Shown piece after piece: positions 15,391 to 26,499 of a stretch of DNA of 64,000 nucleotides. The position numbers and the translations under genes are program-made. The DNA is from Vicia villosa (Eukaryota > Streptophyta > Magnoliopsida > Fabales > Fabaceae): positions 118,213,987 to 118,277,986 of the forward strand of contig NC_081185.1 of the NCBI RefSeq assembly GCF_029867415.1, written 5' to 3'. The notes below the pieces were generated by a model that was not told where the DNA came from, ran no database searches, and saw only the letters and a list, made by a program, of their open reading frames with translations. Numbering within the stretch: the stretch's first letter is position 1; every line of letters starts with the position of its first letter.

Positions 15391-16437
15391 TTTTCGAAAA
15401 GTTATATTTAGACCGTATATATACATGTACACACTATGCAAAATACATATAACCTAATATGTTATTATCTCGACTATTAAACCAACCGAGGTAATAACTC
15501 TTATTTAAATGTCTGTTTTTTATTCGTTTTATTATAAGACATTTCACTACGATCTGTAGTAATAATCGTAATGATATGGTAAGATTTGCAGGTTTTGAAT
15601 CCTAGGACCAACATTTTCTATATTTTTCATACAAAAAGGGTGTGTCCATCAATTTTTATATTTATATAAAAAGTAAAAATAATTTCACCACATTTGTATT
15701 TGTCAACTGTGGTGATATGTCACCTAAAATTAATATGTTTCATTACCGTTGGTCTTCTCAACATTGTGAAGTGTATTTCTTTATAATTAAAACATAGCAT
15801 ATTTAGTTTATTTCCTTCAAAACTCAAGTTTCCTAGCAAGGAACAGATGAAAGTGATAGTGAAACTAACTTCCAAAATTCATCTTCTTACCTCTCATTCA
15901 TTTTTTGGTCACAACTTTTTCTTCAAACTCCATGTTCTTACAAGACGAAAGCGAGCGCACACAAATGAAACTTTTTAATCACAACCTCTTCTTCAATTTA
16001 CGGAATGTTCTCTATTTCATCACCATTATCACCATTCATGTTGAATTTTAGATTTTGGTGTTTTTAAAATGTTATATTTTTGTGAATAAAAATTGATAAC
16101 AAAATTATATTCATATGTAATGTGCGTATGAACCTCTAGTATGTAGTGTGAATGTAGGTTGTATATATGTGAGAGTGTTGTATATATGTGTGTAGCATAT
16201 AACAACATTAGTATGTTGTATGTAACATTAGTGTGTCATTCATATATGTGTTGTTGTGATTGAGTGATATAGAGATTGTTCTTATATTGTTGGAAATGTT
16301 ATACATTGTTGCGAATGAGGGATATGAAGATGAAGATTGTTTTATAACTTATTATGTTGTTGTATTGTTAGATGATTGGTATAATTACACTAGAGATCCT
16401 TTAAGTTATTTTTCTTAATAGGTTGGCTCTTAAGTTA
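15391..16437. other. Intergenic, repeat-like, no gene
   Basis: Around 15460-15800 are phrases (accaaccgaggtaataactc, tgtggtgatatg, gaatcctaggaccaac) resembling the internal repeats of non-autonomous CACTA elements seen at 38861 and 44242. No cactactac terminus was found here. 16100-16260 contains degenerate repeats of (t)gtatgt(a/g)t. No ORF is convincing. Confidence 0.35.
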
Positions 16438-16832
16438 GGTGTTGTTTGTTTCAAGTCATAAAATAGTATTCCTTGGAATTCTATTTCCAGAATTATTATT
16501 CCTAGCAACAATATTCCTATGTAAGTGTTTGGTTAAAAACTGAAATTTCTAGGAATATTTATAATATTTATTTAATTCAAAAATTAAAAATTAAAGTAAA
16601 TGTGAGTAGTAGTGGGAAGTTGTAATTAGTTAAATTTTATTCCCATGGGAATGTTGAATTCCCACCCATTAGGCATGGGAACAATTTAAGCAAAAACCAT
16701 GTGTAAAAATATTCCTTGGAATAAATAATACCCAGGAATAATTTTTAAAAACTTGAAACAAACGTGGGTTTGTTGCTTTTCCAATGTAAGATTCCTGAGA
16801 ATGCAATTCTAATCCTTGAAACAAACACACCC
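16438..16832. mobile_element. PIF/Harbinger (Tourist-like) MITE
   Basis: The ends are ggtgttgtttgtttcaag and its near-complement cttgaaacaaacacaccc. Each is flanked by the trinucleotide tta (16435-16437 and 16833-16835). A GGGTGTG..TTTGTTTC-type terminus with TTA duplication is characteristic of Tourist/Harbinger MITEs. The interior shows inverted pairs around ccttggaat / attccaagg. Length is 395 bp, with no coding capacity. Confidence 0.82.
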
Positions 16833-17020
16833 TTATTTTGGTAACAACTTGGTCATTTAAGTTAACAAACGTGTGCACCGTTACTCTTTTTTAAAATCTT
16901 TGACATAAAGGACCAACATGTTACAAAAAAATAACTTAAAAGACCCCTCGTGTAATTTTGCCTAAATGATTCTACAAGCATTTGATATAAATTTCAAAAT
17001 TTATTAAGGATTTTAGTTGA

Positions 17021-18375
17021 ATGAAAGCTGATAGATTAGGTTCGGTGTATGAAAAAGAAGTTCTTGAATTCCTTGAATATGCGGAACAAAATCTTCACAA
17101 CAATAATGAACTCTTTTATTGTCCTTGTGTTATGCGTGTTATTGTTGTGAAGTCTATGATGTTTATCTAACTCCATTAATTGAAGATTTTAGATTTTTGT
17201 AGGAGGAAGGTGTTGACACTAACGATGATTATTCATGTGAAAAGTTTAAGATGGGTGTCATGTTATTTTACACAATCAACGACTTTCCTGCATATGGTAG
17301 TTTGGATGGATACAATTTCAAGGAACATAAAGCATGTACTATATGTGAATCTAATACCTATTTTCACCAACTTCAGTTTGAAGAAAAGACTGTTTACCTC
17401 AAGCATCAAAAATTTCTAAAACTCATTCATCCTTATCGTAGATAGCGTAAGGCTTTTAGCAAAAAGAAAGAGTTTGAAATCGCCCTTAAACCTTCAACCG
17501 GGGAAGGAGTTTTTATCAACGACAAAAACACCTTATTGTTGTCTTTGGAAAAATAAAAAAAATGTCAGTTGAGATAAATAGTTGGAAAAAGATATCGGTG
17601 TTATTTAATCTTTCATATTAGTCTATCCTCGATGTAAGACATTATCTTGATGTGATGCATGTGGAGAAAAATGTGAGTGATAGTTCGATTGGAACACTTC
17701 TAAATATTTCAGGCAAGGCTAAAGATGGTACGAAATTTCCATCTAGACATGGTTTAGATGGGTATACGACAACAGTTGACTCCAAAAGAAAGAGGAAAAA
17801 AACGTATTTGCCTTCGGCATGTCACACTCTATCTAAAATAGCAAAGAAAAGTTTTTGCAAGTGTTTGTATGGTATCAAAGTTCTGCATGGTTACTCATCA
17901 AACTTACAGAAACTTGTATCAATAAAAGATCTCAAGTTAATTAGCATAAAATCTCATGATAGTCATGTCTTAATGCAGCAACTTCTACCAGTGGCTATCT
18001 GTGGCATCCTACCAAAAAATGTAAGAGTAACTATAATCAGATTGTACTTACTCTCCAGTGTTATATGTACTAAAGTTCTCGATATCAAAAAAATGAATTA
18101 GAAGAGGAGACTGCAATTATCTTGTGTCAATTGGAGATGTATTTCTCTATATTATTTTTTAACATTATGGTTCACTTAATTGTTTCTCTAATCAAAGAAA
18201 TCAGATTTTTGTGGTCCAATTTATTTAAGGTGGATGTATCCAATAGAGCAATGCATAATATTCTTTAAAGGATATATGAAGAATCATCGTCGACATGAAA
18301 CTTTGATCGTTGAAAAATACATCATAAAAGAAGCTGTTAAGTTTTGTTCAAAATATTTCAGAATGTTTGAAAATA
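17021..18375 (+). pseudogene. CACTA (En/Spm) transposase TNP2 remnant
   Basis: The first part (about 17029-17160) reads DRLGSVYEKEVLEFLEYAEQ then FYCPCV, matching the N-terminal transposase-associated domain. From 17180, in two frames, come MGVMLFYTINDFPAYGSLDG, KACTICE and LIHPYRR. From 17650 comes a longer frame: VMHVEKNVSDSSIGTLLNIS, KDGTKFPSRHGLDGYTT, CHTLSKIAKKSFCKCLYGIK, and HDSHVLMQQLLPVAI then GILPKNVRV. The tail at 18230-18370 reads MYPIEQCIIFFKGYMKNHRR then IIKEAVKFCSKYF. This is the standard order of plant TNP2. Several stops, frame changes and an internal deletion near 17165 make it inactive. CACTA termini were not found around it. Confidence 0.88.
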
Positions 18376-18543
18376 CACTTTCCAAGCATGCCTTATATTA
18401 CTATTATATTTGTCACTACAATTCTTCCATCTCATTGTTAACAATATTAAAAAAAAAACACAACTTAAATTTATATAAAAATTAAAATATTTTCAAAAGG
18501 TAAAAAACCTAAAATTCTTTATTGTAACATTGATATTCATATA

Positions 18544-18959
18544 TAGGGATGACAATTTGCCCATATTTTATAGATATTTGCACAAAAAAAAAATACCTAC
18601 AACAAATAGAATTATCCACTAAAATCAACAGATATAAGTGCGGAATCAAATATCTTAGTATTCATCTTGCCCCGTAATATTATCATTTATATTATTCTAT
18701 AAAAATGCAAGTCTATTCGTTTTAATATAAGTGCTTGTTTAATATAAATATTTGTATATTTTGTAGTTTAACAATAAACTATTTGGATTTTTTAATATTG
18801 TTTAAAATTTAAAATAATATAATATTTTATAGTTCATATATTTTTTTATAAATTATTTAGATAGTGAAAGAGTATAGAGACAGGTAAAAACATTGATATT
18901 TGATGCATATGGACTCGGCTACCGAGATTTTTTTCAAAACGCTACTGCTGTTATCCCTA
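18544..18959. mobile_element. hAT-type non-autonomous element
   Basis: Termini are tagggatgacaatttg at the left and the partial complement gctgttatcccta at the right. Flanking 8-mers are ttcatata (18536-18543) and ttcacata (18960-18967), seven of eight identical, as expected for hAT. The interior is AT-rich and non-coding. It lies about 390 bp beyond the PP2C stop codon. Confidence 0.72.
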
Positions 18960-19347
18960 TTCACATAATCTCCTCATAATTGGTCCTAAAAACAAAAAAT
19001 AATTATTGGCAATGACAGAACAAAACTCTTTACATATCCAGATTGTGACTTACATTGAAACTCGAATCATGCAGCTTCTAATACCAAGTCACAGAAAGAA
19101 AAGGAAAATCTCATAATGGTTATCAGAATACCTCTGCTATTGTTACAATTTGTGTTGGAAAGAACCTAAACATGAGTATTAGTATTCTAAAAACTTACAG
19201 TTTGAGCTGATGCACTTCACTATTTGAAGATACCTGGTATTCACTATTCACACAAGAAAATGATACAACAAAGTAAAAATTATTGATAAAAACTTCTATA
19301 TTCAGGTAGCACCAGCTTCTGTTGGTGTTGTACAAGGTGCTTATGTG

Positions 19348-21395
19348 TTAGTTAGGACGCAAGTTCATACCGCCCCCTCGAACGGAAATAGTAGGGAACT
19401 TAACATTGCTTGCCCTACTCACGAGATTTGAGTCAATAAACACGACAATCACGGTGATATCGTCGTGGAAATGCCTACGAACCCCTCGGTCAATATCTTT
19501 TAAGTCTGAATATCTCATTTCTCTCTTTTTCGCCGCTTCGTGAAGTGCAGTTTTCACTAGTCTCCTTGCAATTCCCTGAAAAGGTATAACATAAGCCGCG
19601 TCAATTTAAATAAAACATAGTAAAACAATAGTGTTTAGTATCGTCAATTTAAATAAAACATAGTAAAACAATAGTGTTTAGTATCTACGGGTTTGTATCT
19701 CACCGAGAGAGGATTATTTTGAACTATATCAACTGCTTCTTGATTGCTAAGATGCTCCCAGAGGCCGTCAGATGCAAATATAATAAACTGATCTTGTGGC
19801 TGCAACTGGTGAACTGATATCGATGGTTCTGAGCTCAATATTGGCATCTTGAACGGCTCACGAAGCCGAAACTTTGCATACAGAGGCTCTCTATTGAACT
19901 CGGCCTTTTTCAGGTACACATCGCCAATAGATCTAGATATCTACAAATGTAAAAAAACATGTAAGATAACGTAACGCCGTAAATGAAGAAGGGACAATCC
20001 AAACGTCCAAGTCAAGGTAGTACTGGATCGATCCCTTACTTGTATTAGGCCCTTGACACGCCATACGTTATGCCTCAAAACAACAATGTTTGAATCGCCA
20101 GGGTGCATAGATTGCAGTTCATGTCTTACTGACTCTATAGCTGCATTGTGTTCTGTGGACAATTGCACGGCTAAAACCTCCCCGGTTGCTTTGACTGCTC
20201 TTCCCAAAACAGCTCGGGAATCACCGAGATTTGCTATATAAAGAGCTCCATTACAAATTACACCGACAAGACAGCAGGATCCAACCGATGCAATTTGCGG
20301 TTTCATGGACCACTGTTTGGTCACAAGAGACACAAATCCGTCTTCTGTTGCTTGGATTGCCTTGCGAATTACATCCACTGACATTGATTGTTGCTCTGCA
20401 GTAAACCCTGAAATTTAATAAGCATGATTACTTTTAAATGATAATCATGCAAAGAACTGCAATACGAAACACTACTAAGGCTCTTTTTGAATAAACAATT
20501 TAATTAAGCACTTAAAGCACGGAAACTTAACATACAAGTGATTATGCAGAAGATATTCCTAAAACAAAAGACAAAAAGAAAGTCAGACCGTGTATTAGCC
20601 TACTCCGGAGAGCTTATGAACTATGAAGCACCGACACAGACACACACAGATGCTTGAGACCGACATTAACATGTCAACACCAATAATATTTAAGAAATGA
20701 ATAAATTGAACACAATCACGTAAATTGAACACAATCACGAAAAATTGAACACAATCATGTGCCAGTGTTGGACACTAACACAAGTGTTGGACACTAACAT
20801 AAGTTTGACACCAGACACACATTTGTTCAGAGGTGTTGGTGGTGCTACAAATTTTATGAGCATGTGAGCTCTTCCAAACAACCTCACAAGTTTTAATGTT
20901 AATAGATGAGCTCAAATAAGTCAATTCAAATAATACCGAAATCTTTAGGCGACAGACATACAAACTATCTTGTATTAAAAACCACAATTTCTGCAATTGG
21001 ACGGTATATGGAAACAAGTACAATCTATCCAATGAAGAAAAAAAGCTTTTAAAGTTCACTCATCTTGATATCACTTACTGATATCACTTACTTTTGAGAT
21101 GACTAACTAGGTGATCATTGATAAACCTTGATGTCTCAGGCCCTCCATGCCCGTCATAAACACCAACAAACGTACCATACGGTCCAGAATCACCGGAACT
21201 CAAACTACCCGATTCAATATAGCTCTGATCCTCCAATAAGTTGTTGGCTTGAACCACAGCCATTGAAAACTCACCATTCAAATGTTTCCCCGAATCTTTG
21301 TACCACAAGAGTCCCTCCTGTTTACCACCAGCATCTGAACCACCGTGTGTATATCGATCCAAACGTGGCCGAAAACACGCTGTCAAATAGTTCAT
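19348..21395 (-). CDS. Probable protein phosphatase 2C (D-clade, PP2C38/48-like)
   Basis: Mg/Mn-dependent serine/threonine phosphatase. D-clade members in Arabidopsis act on plasma-membrane and receptor-like-kinase signalling. Four coding exons (21395-21092, 20407-20040, 19940-19704, 19575-19348) join in phase to 378 residues. Motifs are [18 protein letters not shown] (metal-binding Asp), [20 protein letters not shown] then [28 protein letters not shown], and [14 protein letters not shown] (metal-binding DD). The clade-typical LWYKDSGKH and [17 protein letters not shown] are present. The start is odd: relatives begin four residues earlier (MLxxLMN-type), but here that codon at 21407 is GTG, so I chose the next in-frame ATG at 21393-21395. 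Intron 3 holds an exact 43-bp tandem duplication. A 5' UTR intron upstream of 21411 is likely but unplaced. Confidence 0.93.
19600..19685. repeat. Exact 43-bp tandem duplication inside PP2C intron 3
   Basis: The unit beginning gtcaatttaaataaaac and ending gtgtttagtatc occurs twice back to back (19600-19642 and 19643-19685) with no mismatch. It lies between the exon 3 donor and exon 4 acceptor and leaves both splice sites intact. Confidence 0.9.
20408..21091. other. PP2C intron 1 with repeat insertion
   Basis: The intron contains a segment beginning atgaagcaccgacacag near 20625. A related end, gtgtcagtgcttcatag, lies near 29203, so this is a dispersed repeat family. Local direct repeats also occur: aaattgaacacaatca three times at about 20703-20757, and gttggacactaacac twice at about 20767-20800. 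Confidence 0.5.
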
Positions 21396-21439
21396 CAACC
21401 ACAACACTCACCTTAATGATGAATCCACTGCAAAATACA

Positions 21440-22291
21440 ATAGCATAAATAAATCATAAATATATAATAAAAGTTATACAGAAATAGCAAGCAAACCAGT
21501 AACAAGTTGCAAAGTTCATAGAAAACTAGCTACCAGTTATGGTTTTGCAAGTGATGAATAAAATTATCTTCTATGACCAAGTGCATCCCCTAAATAAGGT
21601 AAATTTTATTGATTCTAGATTGTCAAAGGGTAAGTCAAACTAAAAATTTTCTCCCATGAGATTGGAAAATTAAACCTTAACTCATGCTAATTTCCATAAA
21701 GGGCAAAAATGTGAATAGAAAGTCAAAAGGGGACAAAATTGAAGAGAAAGATCTTACACAAAATTCAGCCTTGAATTGAATGATGCTGCAGTTGAATAAA
21801 AGAATGATCTGGAAACAAGAGGAAAGTTAAGATCATGTGATACCAGTAGATCTGTTAAACCATAAAATCAACATGAAAAAAGACTTTGTTAAAGGGTTTG
21901 GTTGGTTGCTGTATAGTGGATGATGAAAAGGTGTTGTGGAATATGGGGTGAGTTGGAAAATGAAGAAAGATTTGATTTTTTTTAGTTTAGGATTAGGCCA
22001 ACTGAAAAAGACAATTTTTTTTATTAGTTTAAGATTGAAATGGACAAAATCATATTCAAAGACAGTAAAGCAACGAGGTCTGGTCTACAGTACACCACCA
22101 CGACACAAAGTTAGAGAGAGAGAGTGGGAAATGATAATTTTGTTAGGTTATTGTTGTTAAGAGAAAATGAGTTGAAATCATGACACGTGGATTTTGTTGT
22201 GGTTTTTAGGGTATGTGACGGCTATAAGCTGTCTTGTCTGTATACGTGTCTTGTTCTTGTGATGTGAAACGAAAAGAATGTGCATTCCGAG
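21440..22291. other. Upstream region of PP2C, no other gene
   Basis: This holds the leader and promoter side of the minus-strand PP2C gene. A pyrimidine-rich leader on the minus strand is likely around 21760-21900, but I could not fix splice borders. No ORF here is convincing. Confidence 0.4.
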
Positions 22292-22619
22292 AAAAAATAA
22301 ATAAATAATAAATTTTTCAAAAAAATTTTAAAAAAACCAAGATTTTCAAAAAAATTTATTTGGGTAATCAGGTTTGAGGTGTCCTACAGATAGGAGTCAC
22401 CCCATGATGCTTATGTATTGGAGTAATTTTATAACCTATGCGTCACTCGAACAATGCCAAGTCAAATTAGAATTGTCGTGTGGGGTGACGTCTATGTGCA
22501 TTAGTCTTTTTATTTTTTTATATAATATTAAATATTTAATAATTAATAAAAAAATATGAAAAATATATATTTCGATGATAAAATAAGATTAAAAAAAAAT
22601 ACAAATATTCTAATGATCA

Positions 22620-23216
22620 TCATCAACGTAACGGCAATCGGTTTCGCACTTTGGCGCTCTCCGAACACGTTAACATGTCGACCCCCTACCCCTTTGAGGT
22701 TCATGTTGTGTTTGGGTAGATGGCCTTTGTATTAGCCCCTCCATGTGCCCGTTGCTATGTATTACGAGAACTTGCTGTCATATAGTTGGTTCCCTATGTC
22801 ATCATACTTTTGTCATGGTGGTGGAGGTAACCATTTATGGTTGGTGGCACTCCGCACTTGAATTGGCTTGGTAAAAAGTCATTGTTGCTTAGGTTGTGTT
22901 GTAGCCATATGTTTGTTGTTGGGTGTTACGGTAATGTGACGTTTGCGAGATTAGTGAGTCGTTTGGGTTGTATTCCTCATGTTGGCCCAAGTCGGGGATA
23001 TGTTGAGATGTGGAGGGGCCCGCCTCTAAGTGTTGGGTGTATTGTCTTTGTTGTTGGTATGGAGTTTGATACTCTACTTAGTAATGATATTGGTCTTGGT
23101 GTTCATATTGATTATGGTGTTGGTGTTGTTCTTGGTATTGAGTTTGGTGTTGGCATTGTTGTCGTCGTTGGGTTGGTTGTAGATTTGTTGTCGGAGTCAT
23201 GTAAATAGTAAGGGTC
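22620..23216 (-). pseudogene. Low-complexity Gln/Pro-rich tail resembling a plant-mobile-domain protein C terminus
   Basis: On the minus strand one frame reads a Gln/His/Tyr/Pro-rich sequence (QYQEQHQHHNQYEHQDQYHY, then QRQYTQHLEAGPSTSQ) with a few stops, then a basic end. I associate such tails with the plant mobile domain proteins of legume Mutator elements, and a PMD copy is at 59208-60600. The mobile domain itself is missing, so the assignment rests on composition and context. The plus-strand ORF at 22837-23208 is its Gly/Val-rich shadow. Confidence 0.35.
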
Positions 23217-23235
23217 AGACACAAACAGATTAGGC

Positions 23236-23657
23236 ATGGTAATCAATCTAAACCAACTCATACATTCTTTAGTTGGTTTCAATGGAAATGGGCCGGGGAA
23301 CCCGTCGAAGCTTGCACGGGGTGTTGTTTCACAAATTTTCTACCAATATCCTTTTTTTCAAGAAAACAAAGTCAAGTTTTTCCAGGTTGAGGTCCAGGAT
23401 GACGAAGACCTACATAATATGTTTGTGAATCATGAGCATTCTGGTTATGACTCCATAGAGTTTTGTATGTTACCCTACAAGAAACGCAACAATCACAGTT
23501 TGTTGAGTCACAAGTTATTAATCCACCCGTCAACGAGCAAGCAGAGGTCGACGCCGTAGACGAAGAAGAAGAACCGAAAATAGAAGTTGATCACATGGTC
23601 AATGAGGAATCTGAAGACAAACAAGATGGACAGAAATTAACATCATTAATACAATAA
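23236..23657 (+). pseudogene. Mutator-associated PB1-like N-terminal fragment, frameshifted
   Basis: From the ATG at 23236 the frame gives NKVKFFQVEVQDDEDLHNMF, then SGYDSIEF. After a shift near 23464 it continues as YVTLQETQQSQFVESQVI and an acidic run (DAVDEEEEPKIEVDHM). A short beta-grasp-like stretch followed by an acidic/Ser/Gln linker is the usual N-terminal design of plant MuDR-type transposases. The rest of the transposase is absent before the element ends. Related but diverged sequence is on the minus strand near 9900-10080. Confidence 0.5.
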
Positions 23658-23662
23658 CATTT

Positions 23663-23965
23663 TTACGATATCACCACAGTCAAAACGATGTCTTCTGTGT
23701 CATGCATCATGACACAGACATCAATGTTATTCTTAACTTCATCCCACCAATGTTCGGTTTCTCCCGTGATAATTGACATGCTCGTTCTCAGCCTCTAAAT
23801 TGTTCTAATACTTTCACCAGCTTCGTACTCTCCGTCAAACCAGCGCATCAACGACCTCTTCAGATGGTCCCTAGAATGAACGTTCCAAAATTTCATTTTA
23901 ATTGAAGGTTTAACAGCTAATAAATAAACACGTCCATCTCTCTTAAAAATCGGCAAGGTTGCCAT
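23663..23965 (-). pseudogene. Uncharacterised 100-residue ORF in the Mutator element, one internal stop
   Basis: From an ATG at 23965 the minus strand reads MATLPIFKRDGRVYLLAVKP, then MKFWNVHSRDHLKRSLMRWF, DGEYEAGESIRTI, a TAG stop at codon 57 (23797-23795), and continues in the same frame with RLRTSMSIITGETEHWWDEV, NNIDVCVMMHDTEDIVLTVV and a TAA. The single stop in an otherwise well-formed, compositionally normal protein suggests recent loss of a real ORF. I do not recognise a domain. No signal peptide or membrane segment is apparent. It is divergent from the PB1-like fragment. Confidence 0.5.
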
Positions 23966-24327
23966 GACAAAAAAAATCTATGAGAATGTGAGAAAACGGT
24001 GGAGGAAAAGTGTGAAAAATGAAGGATGAGTAGGGGTATATTTATAAGAAAAACCTCAACACATAGTAGCCATCCCATATGGCTCCTATATACAAATTTT
24101 ATACATAAATGTCACCTCACCCAAAATCCTAATTCTCCTACAACTTAGGTGTCACCTGAGGTGACGCATTCACTATATTTTTTACACTTAGGCGCCATGG
24201 AATGTGACTTCTACGTGTAGGGCACCCTCTAAATTTGGTTACCTAGATAAATTTTTTAAAAATCTTACTTTTTTGTATTTTTTTAAAAACTTGTTATTTA
24301 TATTTTTATTTTTTTTGCATTCCGAGG

Positions 24328-25223
24328 TAGGGGTGATCGCGGTGCGGTTTGGGCGGTTTTGACGAAAAAAATCATCCGAACCGCAAGAGAAAAAATCGTG
24401 CGGTTTGGTTTGGTTCGGTTGGCTTTTAAAAAAATCCGAACCAAACCAAACCAACCTAATGCGGTTTGGTTCGGTGCGGTTGGTTCGTTTTTTTAAAAAT
24501 ATTTTATTGAACCATTCATATACATATAGATGATAACATAACTTTGTATTGAGACATTCATACACTATTAAATAACAACAAAACCCGTCATATTTTGACA
24601 ATAACTTTCTATTTAATATGTAAAAATTAAATTAGACAAAAGTGGAATAATAAACATAAAATAATAGTATAAAACAATATAAAAATTATTAGAATGAAAC
24701 AAAAAAATAGAAGATACGAGAGATTAGTGAAGGTGAAAAAGAAAAAACAAAAGAGTTGAGAGATTAGAGAAGAAGATGTGCGATAAAAACGAAACTGAAA
24801 TAGGGAACATTTGTCTAAAAATGAGAAGGTGAAAAAGAAAGAATACAAGAGAGTATAGATTATAGAAAAAGAGGGAAGATGTATGTGGCAAAGAAGACGC
24901 GATAATGCTATTAGAGATTTGAGAAGATCGGGACTAAAATCATGTGTAAGGATGAGAAAATTGTTCGTAACATAAGGTTAAGGTATTATAGATTTAAGTT
25001 TGGGTTGAATGTGAGTTAAGTAAAAGTTAGGTTGTAACATAATGCGGTTTGATTCGGTTTGGTTCGGTTTTTAAAATACAAACCGCAAACCAAACCGAAC
25101 CATGCGGTTTTGTTAAAAGATGACCCAAACTAATCCGAACCAAATGCGGTTTTTTGCGGTTTCGGTTTGGTTTGGTTTGGTTTGCGGTTTTCTATTGGGT
25201 TGGTTTGGTTTTGATCACCCCTA
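24328..25223. mobile_element. hAT-type non-autonomous element inserted at the edge of the Mutator element
   Basis: Perfect terminal repeats taggggtgatc and gatcacccCTA bound 896 bp. The flanking 8-mers are both ttccgagg (24320-24327 and 25224-25231), an exact hAT-size duplication. Sub-terminal regions are rich in tgcggtttggttcggtt and the complement aaccgaaccaaaccgca. There is no transposase. Its target overlaps the 3' target duplication of the Mutator element, so it inserted later. Confidence 0.9.
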
Positions 25224-25376
25224 TTCCGAGGTGAGTAGTATAATGAATGTAAGTTTCTCATGTAGAAGTTTACACCATATTTCAATTAAAAAAAACTAAT
25301 TTTATTTTACGGTTAAGCTAATTTCTCTCAGTCAATTATATTTTTTTCTTATTTGATGTGAAACGTTCAATTAAGA

Positions 25377-25378
<2 letters not shown>

Positions 25379-25442
<64 letters not shown>
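25379..25442. repeat. (TA)n microsatellite
   Basis: About 64 bases of pure alternating A and T within non-coding AT-rich DNA. Confidence 0.95.
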
Positions 25443-25446
<4 letters not shown>

Positions 25447-26499
25447 TAGTAAATTAAAAAATTGTTTAAAAATAATACTAGAGTAAATATTTATTTTACT
25501 AAAAGATTGTACATTTTTAACATGATTGAAAATAATTGTGATTATTATAACTTAATTTTAAATACATGCACTAATTGGTAAAATTGGTTATTCAAATTTA
25601 AAACATACTTAATTTTATGGTTTAAATATTTTTTTCTATTTTTTATATTCAAATAAAGTTGTTAACAAATTTATTCTTAATTTTTAATATATAGTATTTA
25701 AAGACAAATAATTGTTTCAAATTATTTTTCATCTGTATGTTTTTCTCTAAATAAATACTTATTGACATATGTTCGCTCTGACTTTCATTTTTATTTTTAG
25801 TTTTCATAGACAAAAATTGAATTATCGCATAAAATATTCAGAAATTTGAAAATAGATCTATAATACTAAACCTATACAATAAAATTTATAAGCCAAACAT
25901 TAAGAAAAAATGTGCTTGATTAAATAGATCGTATATTACCTGCAGTCAATAATTTGACATATATACACCTGTAAGTAGCCACAAAATAAAACAGCTAGGC
26001 CACTATATAACCATACCATGCACACGGGGCCGAAATCTCTGCTCCACGCCCAAACTGTGAAGTAGACCCCGAACCCACATTCTCGTAGCAAATATAATTG
26101 TGCATAACATGTATATGCTGGTAGTCAGATAAACCTCTAGCATTCACAATATCATTTCTCCTTCATATACATTCTCACAAGCTATGCAGACTATATCAAA
26201 ACCAAAGTCTCCAAAGTCTGTCCCTTTACCTTTTGCCAACAGCAGTACCTGTTCATATGCAATATAGCATCCCTTATTGAGACACAACCAGATTCAACGC
26301 AACTCCAACTGTCCCTAATTACATTCTGCACTCCAAGCAAGCTAATGGATTTGTAATCCATTGAGATATTGAAAATTTGAACTAGAGAGCTTTTGTTCAA
26401 AGCCAATTCCAAGACAAAACTTTTATTTGTTCAACAACGTCCTTTATCGATATAGCTTTTCCTAGAAACTCATGTTTCTTATCTTCTAAAATTTACTAA
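25443..26499. other. AT-rich intergenic sequence, no gene
   Basis: No ORF, RNA gene or terminal repeat is supported. The part from 26180 may be further decayed 3' LINE sequence on the minus strand, because it continues the neighbouring remnant without a visible boundary, but I could not match it. Confidence 0.35.

Larger units (their letters stand above)
22292..24315. mobile_element. Mutator-like element (2.0 kb) carrying gene fragments
   Basis: The 11-mer tgcattccgag is present on both sides (22281-22291 and 24316-24326), a target duplication in the Mutator size range. Just inside, long degenerate AT-rich inverted repeats can be paired: (a)aaatttat(t)tgggtaa at about 22353-22367 against the complement of ggttacctagataaatttt at about 24236-24254, continuing into a (g)gtg(t/c)cctaca motif on each side. 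The interior contains three fragments of coding sequence, annotated separately, none with an intact transposase. It is a non-autonomous, internally deleted or composite element. Confidence 0.75.

Noticed and set aside
20053..20241. Plus-strand ORF over PP2C exon 2
   Set aside because: Antisense shadow of the phosphatase coding exon.
22837..23208. 123-residue Gly/Val-rich ORF on the plus strand
   Set aside because: Low-complexity shadow of a Gln-rich minus-strand sequence. No motif.
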